Origin: Rhexocercosporidium sp. MPI-PUGE-AT-0058
Lineage: Eukaryota > Ascomycota > Leotiomycetes > Helotiales
Assembly (NCBI GenBank): GCA_020746875.1
Contig: JAGTJL010000023.1
Location: 1-64,000, forward strand
Length of the DNA: 64,000 nt
Reading direction: 5' to 3'
Positions 38,170 to 50,282 of the stretch are shown here, one piece after another. The stretch's first letter is position 1, and each line of letters starts with the position of its first letter. A program made the translations under genes and the position numbers. The notes below the pieces were generated by a model. It did no database searches, had not been told where the DNA came from, and saw only the letters and a list, made by a program, of their open reading frames with translations.

Positions 38170-38281
38170 CTCAAAAGTATTATAGTTCAAAAGCATTATA
38201 GTTCAAACGGATTCTAGTTCAAACGCATTCTAGTTCAAACGTATTCTAGTTCAAACGCATTCTAGTTCAAAAGTATTATAG
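38170..38281. repeat. 16-bp tandem repeat, seven copies
   Basis: Consensus TTCAAACGCATTCTAG, seven units in perfect 16-bp register. The outer units read TTCAAAAGTATTATAG-like variants and the central units keep the C and G. The array marks the passage from normal to AT-rich sequence. Confidence 0.95.
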
Positions 38282-38990
38282 TTCTGCTTCTCTGCGTTCT
38301 CTTCGACTCTTTGGACCGCTCGTACTGATTGTGCTGAGACTATGTAGCTATGTAGGTATGTCTAATATATAAGTTGAGGTTATAATTTTGAAGCTGGTGA
38401 TTTAGAATTGTATTACGTTTTAGTTGCGTTATCTACGTCATGTTCTGCGGCATCATCTAGCTTCATCTCGCGGGAAATAACTAGCTGCAGCTATAACCTT
38501 ACAAGCGTAAGAAATCGCTACCACGAGAATAAGCACGAAACCTCTGAACGGAGTTCTATATAATATAAAGCACTGCAATAAGATAAAAAAATAGTAAAAG
38601 AAGCGTTTCCAGCGAGCTCTAGCTTTAATAAAATAAACTTTTTCTGTCGGGGAACTTATATTAATAACAATACCGTTTATAAACAATATATATACCTTAT
38701 TCAGCTTAATATTCTTTTTTATATTTAAGTTCTAAGAACCGTTAACAAATATATTAACTTTAAATAGAATATAAAGTTTCAATCGATATATAACGACACT
38801 AGTCAAGAAAGCAGTATAAGAGGTATATAATAGTACTTTAGTTAAGGTTATCGAAAGCTAATAAGTTTAATATAAAAGAAATAAAAACATAAAATATTAT
38901 GTAAAAGTAGATCAAATACTACGATTAGTTTAAGTTGAATTAAAGTGATTAATTATTATTTTAATTATAAAAGAAAATTAAGAGAAATAA
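38282..38990. other. AT-rich sequence without a gene
   Basis: Becomes RIP-like after about 38380. The 77-codon frame at 38686-38453 (minus) has no recognisable domain. Confidence 0.5.
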
Positions 38991-39163
38991 TATAAGGTTC
39001 ACAAGGTAGAGTGCTACAACAGTTGTAATTCAAACTGATCTCTAAGGAAGTAAGAGAGGACTAAGAGTAATTTCCCTTTAAGTATATAAGTCCCCAGCCT
39101 TCGCCAAGCCTCCGCACTAAGCCCGATTAAGCCGTAAGCCTACCCTCTATTCTACTCCTAACA
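38991..39163 (-). mobile_element. Solo LTR, 173-bp family, with target duplication
   Basis: The reverse complement matches 42575-42747 over all 173 bp. The exact duplication AATAA lies at 38986-38990 and 39164-39168. It is only lightly mutated compared with its surroundings. Confidence 0.92.
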
Positions 39164-39599
39164 AATAAAAATTATCTTAAAGATAATTTATAATAGCAGA
39201 ATTTAATTAAATTACGTATGATATTAAAAGAGCAGCTACCCGTGCTTATACGATACACCTTTTAGGCAAGTAATAATAGTAAGCTACTGTTATTATAATT
39301 AGTTGCGCCAAGCGAAAGTAATTAATAAAAAAAATCAAGCATATAAATATGCTTATATACAATAATCAAGTAAATAACTTAATTATATAAACTACCGATT
39401 TTCCTATTGAACTTAAACTTATAAATACTCGATAACTTATAGATCGACTGTTCTCGAGTTATTAATCAGTTAATCAATTATTAAACTTAACTGTTGCTTC
39501 TTTCGATTCTATAGGTGTCTTAAAGCGATCTGCTAAGGCGGTTAATACCGTTCGTCGATTAGCTTATTAAACTAATATTACTTATTTTTTCGATTTATT

Positions 39600-40170
39600 A
39601 ATTTTCGATTTTGTCAAATGGAATTTACGGTAAGTAAAGCTTTATAAAGGTTTAGGGAAAATATATTTAAAGAATTAATCTACGGCCTTTAAAGAAGTCC
39701 AGAGGAGAAGGGTATATTGAGGAGGGGAAAACACTAAGCACACAACAAGAGGGTAGCAAAGCAAGTGCCGGAGGGTAAACGTAGGAAATACCCATTTGAC
39801 AAATACTAAAGATATTACATATCTAAGGAGTATAATCCATTAAGGGAGGGGAGAGGTATAGTTTAAATAAGAAGGAAAAGTTATAATAATAAGAATCGTT
39901 ATTGTCGTTAAAAGATGTTACCCTAGAGGCTATCTTAAATACAGCAAGATGCAGCTCAATCACGTGACAAATGGGCCTCTGAGGTCAACCCCACCACAAT
40001 ATATAAAGGAGATTACTTATAAAAGGAGCAAAACGCCGGCGTGACTAGAAATATAAATAAGACTAATTCTACTAATGCCGTAAAAGCCTCGGCCCCCTTA
40101 TACTACGGGTCCGATTCTATGTTAATAGAATGGATAAGCGTGCACATGACAGATTTATTAATTAGAGATC
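39600..40170 (+). repeat. Copy of the repeat at 7690-7990 with an extra internal segment
   Basis: Its two ends match the reverse complement of 7690-7990. About 300 bases of less AT-rich sequence in the middle (roughly 39740-40030) are not in the other copy. Type not identified. 39164-39599 is AT-rich with no gene. Confidence 0.55.
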
Positions 40171-40177
40171 AGTTAAT

Positions 40178-40267
40178 TGTGACGGTTTAGAGCTTCCAGA
40201 GCCTCATTTCCAGCCTCGGCTATTCACTTCCTAATTAAGGAATTGCCGAGATTAAACGAGCTTTAAT
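40178..40267 (+). repeat. Partial LTR-like copy matching 43734-43823
   Basis: Begins TGTGACGGTTTAGAGCTTCC; the partner begins TATAACAGTTTAAAGCTTCT. The similarity stops after GAGCTT about 90 bp in. The partner lies directly after gypsy fragment V, so these are probably its LTR remnants. Confidence 0.6.
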
Positions 40268-41700
40268 AGACATCAGCAAAATTTTTCGCGGACGCCCAGA
40301 AATCGAATCCGTTATATTTGCTATTTTCGCTATTTTCGTCAAAAGGCCGCTTTTAACGCTTAAAGCCGCCTTTTGATTTTTTTATCAGTCGCTAGTATTA
40401 AAAGCGCTAGTTTATTTTAATAAACGCTAAGCTTAATTAAGTAAATTTTATAAATATAATTTAAACGCTAAAATATTATAATTTTATATTTTTTTATATT
40501 TTAGCTTTTTTTTACTAACTGAATCCGGTTAAATTAATATTAATTTTAAGTCTTGCTTATATTTCGTCGAGCACGTCCTAAAAACTAATTTCGCTAAAGC
40601 TCTTACGCTATAAATATCTACGCTAAAAAATTATAATAAGAAAATCGTTCGTTTCGGGTAAATTATATGCGCACGCTAGGCGGCCTTAGCCCTAATCGGG
40701 CGTTATAAGAGGAATATTTATTATTATTATTATATTATAACTATTATTGATATATTAAATAAAATAAAATAAAATAATAAAGCCTTATTTTTAAAAGTGG
40801 GGTTATAATACGCTAGTCTATTTCGGCGCTTTCGGCGCGCTTTTAATTTACTATAGTAAGAAACTGTCCCTAAAATTTTCGACATGCAATTTTGGCTTCA
40901 AAAGTACCGAAAGCGCCAAAAAGGCGCCTCTGGCGCCTGCGTCCGACGTCTGCCGCAGGATTTTTTTGCATATGTGTAATTCGTAATTATTATATTACGT
41001 ACTTTATAATATACGCTTTAGCTTCGGCCTCGGCTTCCTTTTAATAAGATTCTGCGGTTATTTTAATAAGCTCGTGCGGTCGAGTAAGAAGAAGAGTAAT
41101 AAAAGCGTTAAAGCTTATAATTATTTAGTCCGAGGAAGACGTAATTATTATATAATAATCGAGCGCTTATTTCTAAAGTTACTCGTTATACTTATTTGTT
41201 TTTATTATATAATTTAATTTAGCGAGATTATTCTTTTATTAAACGATTTGCTCGGTAATCCGTAAAATTTTATTAATAATTTTAGTTAAAGTTTCTATAT
41301 TTAAAGCATTTAAATTAACGAAAAGCTAGAGTCCGAGTATTTAAGCGCTAAGAATTAAATGATTTATTTATAATAAGAAGTCTTTAGACTTTAAGTATAT
41401 AATATTTATATTAAAACCGCTAAGATTATTATGCGATAATATCTCAATAATCACGTTAAGAAGAATAGCAGGATTTAAACATAAAGAAAGAAAACGAAGA
41501 TCGTAGAATTGGAATTAAATAAGTTTAATTAAAGCTCGAAATTTATATATATTAAAAGTAGCTTATAAAGATAAATATAACTTTTAATTATTAAATAAAA
41601 GTAAAGCAGGCTTTTAATAATTTAAGAGCTTTATAATTAACGTAAAAAGTAAAAGTTCAAAAAATATATTAAAATAAGCGTTACTTTTTATAAGAGAAGA
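40268..41700. other. AT-rich interval without a recognisable domain
   Basis: RIP-like, with a partly spared patch at about 40800-40980 rich in GGCGC motifs (GAAAGCGCCAAAAAGGCGCC). It may include the missing 5' part of fragment V, but no gag or reverse transcriptase motif is legible. Confidence 0.45.
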
Positions 41701-43823
41701 TTATAAGCCGAGTATATATACACGTGAGTGCTTACGAGAGTATACATATAATTAGTAGACTGCGCTAAGGCGCGATAAATACTTTATGACTTTTAAATAA
41801 TTAAATGCCCGATAAGGAAAATAAGTAGAATTACTAATAGATTATAATTTCGTAATTACTTACCGCCTTAATATTTATAACTTTTTAGCCGATACGTTTT
41901 CTCGTAAACTAAACGAGTTAAATCAGTAGAATTTTATTAAAAAAACACAGCGTCTTTAATAACTCTTACGATAAGATTAAATCGACCTTAGCTTATTAGC
42001 CGCAGAATTACGTCTTTTAAACGACTCCGACGCGTTAATATTAAATATTAAAATTATTAATCTTTCGACCGTATTTTCTATAATAAATTAAGTATTAGAA
42101 GTAAACCGTATAGCTTCTTCTTTATAAGTATTATAAAAGCAGGCTTTATTAGAAAACTTTAAGAAGTTTAATATAAAAGACGATTTATTATTTTATAATA
42201 GCCGCTTATTAATTCCTGACGTCGATTACTTCCGTACTTTTATAATATAAAAAGTTTATAATTAAGTTATTATAATATAACTTAGTAAATAAAAGACGAT
42301 TTAATTACTTTTTTAAAAAAGAATATTAGTAATATAAAATTACGTTGATAGGTAAATAATATTATTATAATTATTATATATACCGACGAATTCAAGTACT
42401 TTAAGATAAAAAGCCCCGATTTCTTTATTTTCTTTTTATTCCGTTTTGACCTTAAGAATATATTATAATAAATTATTATAAATTTACTAAAAATAAATAT
42501 AATTTTAATACCGTTTTTATTCTTATTAATTGTTTTAGTAAATAAGCTATTAATATATTTTATTAGAAAACTACTGTCAGGAGCAGAATAAAGGGTAAGC
42601 TTACGGCTTAATCGGGCCTAGTGCGGAGGCTTGGCGGAGACTGAGGACTTATATACTTAAAGGGAAATCACTCTTAGTCCCCTTTTGCTTCCTTAAAAAT
42701 CAGTTTAAATTACAACTGTCGTAGCACTTTACCTTATAAACCTTACAACTACCGATAAGTGAAAGCTTATTAGTAAATATATTTATTATATTTATCGTTA
42801 TTTTAGCGCTTTCTTTATTATTACTTTTAATAAAAGTTCGCAGTTTATCTCTCGCTTCTCAATTGAATTCTATAATATTCTGGGAATTAAGAAATAATTA
42901 TTTATTACCGATTATCTTTAAATAAATAGTCAGACCGAAATATATAATTAATACTTATAAAAGCCCCCAAAAATTTCGTCACTTATTATTAAGATAATTA
43001 ATTAAAGCTGTTTTTTATTATAAATACGCACCTCGTAAGGATTAATATTAGAAAATCGATTTACTAGACTTAATACTTCTTGCTAATAAGTTAAATACTT
43101 AATAAGTTATTAATTATATAACGCGAGTTCGGGACGTATAAGAAACAGCTCGGTTAAACTTTATTATAACTTAAGCTAAAATAGCCCGGTCTTATAATCG
43201 CTCCCGCCGTGCAGTCGACTTTAATAAAGAAAGTTTTATATAACTCGATATACGTTATTTTAAGATATTTCCTTTATTTAAAGTACTTAAAAAGTTAAGT
43301 AACTTATAAAGCCTGGAATTGCTAACGAGTATAAAAGTCTATAATATCTTTTTAGTAAGTAAATTGCGTAAGAACTTTAATAATCTTTGCCGGAGTAAGT
43401 CTAAGACTAACTTCTAATAATTAATATCATAAGTAATAATAAATAAAATTTAAAAGAAGTGCTTGTTTTAAAAAGTATTCTAACTTCTCTTATAGTATTA
43501 CATAACTTAATCACGATATTAACCTATACTAACATAATACTTCCGACTTTAAATATATATTATATAATGTTAAAGAATTTTATTTAAATAACCTTAGCTT
43601 GCTTAGCCCGCTAATAAAACTCCTTAATTAATTAAAAGCATAAGAAAGCAGTATTAATAATTACGATTACTTTAATAAAGATAAAGAAATAAACTAACGC
43701 TCGAGGACGAGCTTTTTCCAGAAGAAGAAGTAATATAACAGTTTAAAGCTTCTAGAGCTTTATTTCTAGCCTCGGCTATTTACTTCTTAATTAAAAAGTT
43801 GCTGAGATTAAACGAGCTTCTAT
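41700..43823 (+). mobile_element. Ty3/gypsy fragment without chromodomain (fragment V)
   Basis: The plus strand shows the end of RNase H and the connector (FLADTFSRKLNE near 41880-41935). A decayed integrase follows at about 42100-42930, with the block FSIEFYNILGIKK then INSQTE near 42860-42940. The tail after integrase is short. It ends in a Ser/Glu-type sequence just before the probable 3' LTR at 43734, so there is no chromodomain and no room for an extra antisense gene. A solo LTR (42575-42747) is inserted in the integrase region. Confidence 0.75.
42575..42747 (+). mobile_element. Solo LTR, 173-bp family, inserted in fragment V
   Basis: Begins TGTCAGGAGCAG and ends AACCTTACA. The exact duplication ACTAC lies at 42570-42574 and 42748-42752. 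The gypsy integrase reads on after it. Confidence 0.93.
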
Positions 43824-45004
43824 AAAACTTACTTCTTTTTATATCTTTTTTCTTACGTAATTATAAATTCTAAGAAATACTCAATATTTTTATATTCCCG
43901 CCATAAAATATAAGTCGCCATTCACACGTAATTGCCGTCTTTTATAAATCAAGCGTCACATAACACTTATAAAAATTTATTAATTTAATTAACCTAATGA
44001 TCTCAAAATTGAAAATATTACAATTTGTACCTTCGAATTTATAAAATTATGAATTATAGACTCTGCGGTTAATTAAAGTAGTAACTATTTAATTAACTTG
44101 GTGGTAAATCATATTGATTTAATTAGCGGGGTTAGTTACCTTAATTAATATGCGTCCCCGTAAGGATCATGCTTTCCTACTTGCATTGCGTTACCGAACA
44201 TCAGAACATCACCGGAGTATGGAACCTACGCAGTTTTATACCCTAGTCTTGTGCCTGAAGATAGATGTTGGCCTTGAGAAGATGTGGTGGACAGAGATGT
44301 GACTGGTGCTGGGGCTTTTTGACAATGTCAAGCTGCATTTTTGAGCTTGCTACAAGTTTCCTAGACTGATTCCAACCATGGCCATTGTGTGATTGGTTTT
44401 GGAGTCATTAATCACGAAAATGAATTATATCAAGCAAGCCTTGCATTTATTAAGGGTCGCTTGATAACACGTAAGTAATGGTCTGCACGAAACAGCAGCT
44501 CTAATGGCATACAAGTAATGAAAATGAGCCAGAAGCTCAACAGAAAATAAGTTGTCTCAGTCTTGGGGTAATCACAATTCCCGAAGGTCTTAAGTTTACT
44601 TCGCATGGACCGCGGCTCCCCGTGGTCAGGTTGAGAAGTGTCGATTAAAGGGGCGCTTAGCGAGGAGTTCCGTTGCTTTGCTACGATGTAAATACAGATC
44701 TCGGCAGCATGCGACTCTCCTCGTACCAACATAGTTAGGCATGATGCTGCACCAGCCAGCTAAATTTCGATAGTTGAGTCATGTACCTATAAAACACCGG
44801 AGGTATTCCTGTCAAAGTCCAGCTCCCAAGTTCAATATTTGGCCAGTATTGGCGGGGGCTGAGCAGCGGTGTAGCGGCGCAGCACATGCATGCTTACGTA
44901 CCAGCACACATGTAGGCCTTCAGGCGCAGGGGCAGAACGACTTTAGCATACTCATATCAATTACAAAGTACCGCTTTGCATTGTGATCGAAGGAATTTCC
45001 CGAC
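43824..45004. other. Boundary of the AT-rich block and upstream region of the HET gene
   Basis: RIP-like until about 44100, then normal. It should hold the HET gene promoter. The 100-codon frame at 44732-44430 (minus) shows no domain and is not called. Confidence 0.5.
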
Positions 45005-47089
45005 ATGTCGACTTATCAGTACCAACCGTTGAAGAGCCCAAGCGATACTCGGGTCCTACGCCTGAAGCCCGCTAGTCGATACAATGATGAGCTAGTTGGT
45101 GATTTACTTCATATCTCGCTCGATTCCAACACGCCAGGTTACGAGGCGTTGTCATATGTGTGGAACAATTCCTCGAACACCTGGACATCTACTTACAACT
45201 GGAGCCCACCGAAAATAAAATTCGCTTTTTATCCTCCGAAGGAAGGTGAAGAAGCGCCCGACCCGATCGACTTGTACGAAAATGACGAACCTATAATTAG
45301 CGCTGTCGGCGGCCATATTGTGTGTGATGGACACACCATCGACATCGGATCCGAGCTTTTCGACGCACTGCGAAGGGTTCGGCTTCCGCACCAACAGCGA
45401 TTGCTTTGGATCGACGCCTTATGTATTAATCAGCAGAATATCAGCGAGAGGAATTCTCAGGTACAAAACATGAGAGAGATATACAGTCGAGCAGATCATG
45501 TCTTAATCTGGGTGGGAGAGCATTTCTCTGGTGGGCCGGCTTCTCAAGCATTGCTGGATTTCATCACTGAGCTTGAACTGCTCATTACAAATATCATGGA
45601 AACATACGGGCCCAGGAACCGGAAAGGTATTGAGTCAGCACTGATAGAAGCGTATACTGCGCATTACATACGGTGGAATTTCTTAAGAGAATTGTTGTCC
45701 CGGGCGTGGTTTGTAAGTAATAATCTTTTTTTTTCTTTTGGCTCTTTCTGTTCATGTTCTTCGTTTACAATAACTAAATGTCTCCAAATATTATGTCGAA
45801 AGACTAACACCACACAGGGAAGGGTGTGGGTGCTACAGGAGGTTGTCAATGCTAAGAAAGCAACGATTCATGCTGGTTCAGCAAAGTGTGATTGGGACAC
45901 TATCGCAGCCATCACCAGATGGCTGTCCATATATGATATCAACGGCCCTCTGAATATACGAGGAACCATCTGCTCTCTCGGAACTGTGGACTTAATTTGG
46001 AAATTATCACGACTTAGAGAGGACTCTCGCAGACCTCTCCCAAGACTCATTGATATTCTGGCAGAATCAAGACTGTGTATGAGTACATATGCCATCGACA
46101 AGGTGTACGGGGTGCTTGGCCTTGTCTGTAAAGAGGATGCGGAGATGATTCCAATTGACTACGGAATCAAAGCGGCGGATCTATACCAGCGCATTGCGGA
46201 AACAGAGCTGTCGAAAACGGGACTTGGAATTCTCTACCACTGCACGAAGTCGGGAGACTCGTCGATGGTTCGATGCCCTTCTTGGACTCCTGATTGGAGT
46301 CAACCATGTTATCATACTTCTTACACGAAGTCGGGATACAAATCCTCCGCTGCTGGGTATTCAACAGCACACTTCCGAGCGGTGGGAAATATTCTAGTCG
46401 TCAAGGGACGGATTGTCGACAGTATCCAAGCCGTGGAGCGCCTGCGGGCCATCCCCGCCAGGTTTGAACCAACAACCGACGAGCCAAACGACTGTCAAGC
46501 TACCATTCCCAAGACTCCAGAAACAAAATCAGTCAAGGAGAACACGCCAACTCTAGCTGATGCGAAACCTGACACTGACATGAACAACGACGTATTGGAT
46601 AATCGCAGCTGGTTCCCGAATGTGATGAGAATTGCATTCCCCGACAATGTCGTTACAGCCGAGTCATACGAAATCCTTTGGCGAACATGCTGCTGCAACA
46701 AAACCACCGATGGTGACATTGCTGGACAAGATTTTGCAGATTCGTTTGGAGATTGGACGAAGGCGATGATGGGCCTCAAACTTCGCGATTTCGAGGAGTT
46801 CCAGCGCAAGGGTCGAAGGTTCATGGAAAGTTTCTCGCTTTATTGCGACAATCGGAGGTTCTTCCGATGTAAAGAGGGAAGGCTCGGCTGGGGTCCTGAC
46901 CAAGTGCGCGAGGGCGACGCCATCTGCGTTCTCAACGGTGCAGAGGCTCCGTTTGTCTTGAGGCCGGTGGAAGGGGAAGGGGAAGGGGTTCAGTTTGAGG
47001 TTGTTGGAGACGCATACGTGAGCGGTATTATGGATGGAGAAGCCATGGTGGACCTGGGGCTTGTCGAGACGGACATTATGTTAGTCTAA
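45005..47089 (+). CDS. HET-domain (heterokaryon incompatibility) protein
   Basis: Two exons, 45005-45712 and 45818-47089, give 659 residues. The 105-bp intron has donor GTAAGT, branch CTAAC and acceptor CACAG. It joins SRAWF to GRVWVLQEV, the conserved HET junction. The HET domain spans about residues 45-250: GYEALSYVW (45-53), LLWIDALCINQ (133-143), then MREIYSRADHVLIWVG, then RAWF and WVLQEV. HET proteins trigger cell death or growth arrest after fusion of incompatible hyphae. Their partner is usually encoded elsewhere and cannot be inferred here. The C-terminal half has no recognised repeat or nucleotide-binding domain. The intron is a multiple of three without a stop, so an unspliced message would also be translatable (694 residues). 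Confidence 0.93.
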   Translation: MSTYQYQPLKSPSDTRVLRLKPASRYNDELVGDLLHISLDSNTPGYEALSYVWNNSSNTWTSTYNWSPPKIKFAFYPPKEGEEAPDPIDLYENDEPIISAVGGHIVCDGHTIDIGSELFDALRRVRLPHQQRLLWIDALCINQQNISERNSQVQNMREIYSRADHVLIWVGEHFSGGPASQALLDFITELELLITNIMETYGPRNRKGIESALIEAYTAHYIRWNFLRELLSRAWFVSNNLFFSFGSFCSCSSFTITKCLQILCRKTNTTQGRVWVLQEVVNAKKATIHAGSAKCDWDTIAAITRWLSIYDINGPLNIRGTICSLGTVDLIWKLSRLREDSRRPLPRLIDILAESRLCMSTYAIDKVYGVLGLVCKEDAEMIPIDYGIKAADLYQRIAETELSKTGLGILYHCTKSGDSSMVRCPSWTPDWSQPCYHTSYTKSGYKSSAAGYSTAHFRAVGNILVVKGRIVDSIQAVERLRAIPARFEPTTDEPNDCQATIPKTPETKSVKENTPTLADAKPDTDMNNDVLDNRSWFPNVMRIAFPDNVVTAESYEILWRTCCCNKTTDGDIAGQDFADSFGDWTKAMMGLKLRDFEEFQRKGRRFMESFSLYCDNRRFFRCKEGRLGWGPDQVREGDAICVLNGAEAPFVLRPVEGEGEGVQFEVVGDAYVSGIMDGEAMVDLGLVETDIMLV

Positions 47090-48140
47090 GTACGAGGAAG
47101 GGAGCTAGCTCTGCGAGGAAAGCATCTCGTTTCCGCACGAGTACAGCACAGCAGCCCTCTGAGTGTTTCCTCAGGCAGTGGACGATTAATTGCTCGCAGG
47201 TCGACAGACTCACCGAGAAAGAGGGGAGCTGAAAATGTGCAGGCTTTGAGACCGACGACGACTTGAGATAAATAAAGGCATTGATGCGGCGCGACACATG
47301 TAAGCGCTGTTCCAAGTAGGCTGGACCCCCTCTAGGATAGGATAGGATGGTATATTATTTAAACCTACTTCAAAAAAGGCAACCATCATCAATATAAGTA
47401 TAAATGTACCTACAGTTCATACTATATGGTATTGTATGGTATTGTATGGTACGTTCCTAGGCAGGCACAGCACAGGTTTGTCGCGCTCTAGGCCACACCG
47501 CCACAACGTGCAGATATACTTGCTTACCCAGGTAAGTTAGAGTCGGCAGGCACCTTGATGCAAGAGATTCTGGCATTCCCAGAGCAGTTCGAGTCCGGGC
47601 TTGGGATTGCTAAGTAGGTAGCTTATCCTATCATATCCCACTGTATGGTTGGCTGGCTTCTTGGCGGAGGATGACCGCAGCTTTGGCGTGCAAAGGCGGC
47701 GCGACCGCGGCGGCTATGCAACTGTACGTACGTTCATCTTGACTGGTGATGCCTGCAGACTTATCCCTCAACTGTCAGTGAGGACGTCAGGTACCCTTAC
47801 TACCTATCTCGAAGGAACGCGGCTACAGTATGTGACTCAGGAGCGGGCGTATGCCTGCCTACCTCCCTTACCTAGTCAGTCATTTGTTGGTTATGGGTCA
47901 CACCGTGGCTAGCCCCCTCAGCCCAGCGTAGTTGACCGAGTAAGGTCCCGCGATAAAAGTAAGAAAGACTCCTCGCATGTTCAGAATTCGATCCGCTTTT
48001 CAACTTCTTTCTCGACTTTTCACCTTTATCGTTCAGTGCACTGCTTTTCCATTGTTTAGGCTCGCTTACCTTCCAGTATCTTACCCCGCCTCCTATTTCC
48101 ATCCATCTCAAACGATTACACGGTTCACACACTAGTTAAC
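47090..48140. other. Intergenic region between the HET and AAA+ genes
   Basis: Normal composition. It contains short tandem runs (GGATAGGATAGGAT near 47335; three copies of TATGGTATTG-like units near 47424-47452). No gene supported. Confidence 0.5.
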
Positions 48141-50282
48141 ATGGCCGACGCTGCTGGTATCAAGAGCGCCATGGAGGCGCTGGCTGATCAGTTCAACCTC
48201 AAGATCGTCGACGACAGCAAAAAAGACGAGAGCTCGTCAGAAGAAAGCGGAGTGGAAACCCCAAGCACTACGACCACCACCAAAGAGGTCGACCCCGCAC
48301 TGAAAGATGCCTCAGTCGGGTCGATCAGCAATATCAAAGATCTCTACCAAGGACCAGAAGATAGTCAAGGTCGTGCGCAATGGCTCGACAAGTACCCAGA
48401 GGATGCGGAAGAGGCGGCTGAGAACGAGGAAACCGAGAAATATGCATTCATTGCGCGGAAGAAGAAATGCTACTCTGGACGGAAGAAGTTCGACATTGAC
48501 TCAATCATCGTGAACAGTCCCAAGGTGAAAGAGGTTCTGGGTACAGTGTTCGACAAGTATCCTGGCGTCACTTGCACGCTTGATCGTCTTGTGTTTGATG
48601 CTCCGTTCGAGCCCTTCGTACACCGATGGTCCGAGTTCAAAGATGCTGTCGAGTCAGAGAGAGATGCCTTGACCAGAACTCACCTCGGCCTCCTGCATAA
48701 ATTGCTATCAGAGGAGCTCAAGGATACTATCAAGGCGCTGGAAGATTATGTCTTGCATGGAGTCACAACCTTTGAGCACGTCTGGGCCATCTTCCATCCT
48801 GGATGCACGGTCTATTCCAGGTCGGGTGGGGTCCCCACGGCATTGTCATTCTACAGTGGAAGCTATGAATCTGGCCAGTGTGGAAAGTACTTCGAGCTTA
48901 CGCTTGAGCCCATTGGATGGAATGGCACAGCTTTTGGGAGGGGCACAGAGCGTGTTGCGATCTATTCATTCACCGGAACACGACCCATCAAGGATCTCAA
49001 TGCCTGTCCACTGTCATTTCACCCCGAAAAGGATGTAATCCGAGCCGCTCTGGTCCAACGAGGGAAGAAATACGAGGAGCTAGCTGGGTACCACTACAAG
49101 GCGTATGTATACAATACTTTCTCGAACTGATTCTTTATTAACAAGCTTGTAGATATGAGGGAGTCGCCTTGTCGTGGAATGCGCAAAACAAATTGATACC
49201 TATAACAGTTGGAGGCAGAATTGTTATCGATACTGAGTCTTTCGATCGGGCCAACCCGACCAAAAGTGAGAGCTATGGTGATGATCTCAACGAAGCTGAT
49301 TTCACCGTTTCCGAAGCACCAACTAGTTTCAAGACCATGGTGAGCAGCCTGGAGAACGATTTTGCAGCCGAGCAAGTTACGCCGAAAATGCGTCTTACAG
49401 CAGACGGTCACCTGATTTGCAAATCCAGTGTGCCGGGGTATTCGCTGAAGCTCAAGAAATGGAGTATGCTTGCACTGGTGTCGTTTGGGACTTTTTGGCT
49501 GACTACCCGCAGTGTTGTTCTTTGTCGACTTCGTGAAGGAGATTGTGTGGAATGATAATGCTTTCAGCAAGCTCGTTCTACCAGACGACACGAAAGACTT
49601 GCTTATGTCTTTCGTAGAGAGCCAAGTGGAGAATAAAAACACTTTCGATGATGTGATCCAAGGAAAGGGCAAAGGGATCATCATGCTCTTGTCTGGACCT
49701 CCCGGGGTTGGCAAGACATTGACTGCCGAATCTGTTGCGGAAAGTATGCATATCCCCCTCTACATGATGAGTGCCGGGGATCTCGGAATACGACCAGAGG
49801 AAGTCGAAGACGCGTTGCAGAAAATCCTTGAGATGGTTGCAAAGTGGGATGCGATCTTGTTGCTAGACGAGTGTGATGTCTTCCTGGAGGAGCGTACTGC
49901 CAACGACCTGGAGAGAAACAAACTCGTCTCGATTTTCCTACGTACCTTGGAATACTACGAAGGTATCTTGTTCCTTACAACAAACCGAGTCGCTAATATG
50001 GACGCCGCCTTTCAATCTCGGATCCACGTCTCAATGGAGTACTCGAATCTGACAAAAGATGCCCGGCGTCAGATTTGGGCCAACTTCCTAGAGCTATCAA
50101 AGCAGGCGAGTGAGGTCTCGGAGGATGACTTGGATTACCTTTCAGGAGTCAATTTGAATGGACGGCAGATCAAAAACATCCTGAAGACGTCGTTCTTGTT
50201 GTCCATGAGGAAGAAGACGCCTTTGAAGAGGGAGTTCATTGATATTGTGTTGGCGATTGAAGGACGAAGACCAGATGTATGA
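48141..50282 (+). CDS. AAA+ ATPase with N-terminal fungal domain
   Basis: Three exons (48141-49102, 49153-49463, 49513-50282) encode 680 residues. Both introns (50 and 49 bp) begin GTATG and end AG, and the frame is exact across both. The N-terminus is charged and Ser/Thr-rich. Residues about 130-420 look like the conserved region that precedes the ATPase in many fungal AAA proteins (DUF7025-type). One AAA+ module follows: Walker A GPPGVGKT (486-493), Walker B AILLLDE (538-544), sensor TTN (580-582) and a probable arginine finger in FQSRIH. A C-terminal lid ends near the stop. The family is common in filamentous fungi and its cellular role is not established, so I only call the ATPase. Confidence 0.93.

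Noticed and set aside
44430..44732. 100-codon minus-strand frame upstream of the HET gene
   Set aside because: No domain, no splice context, normal background for its length.
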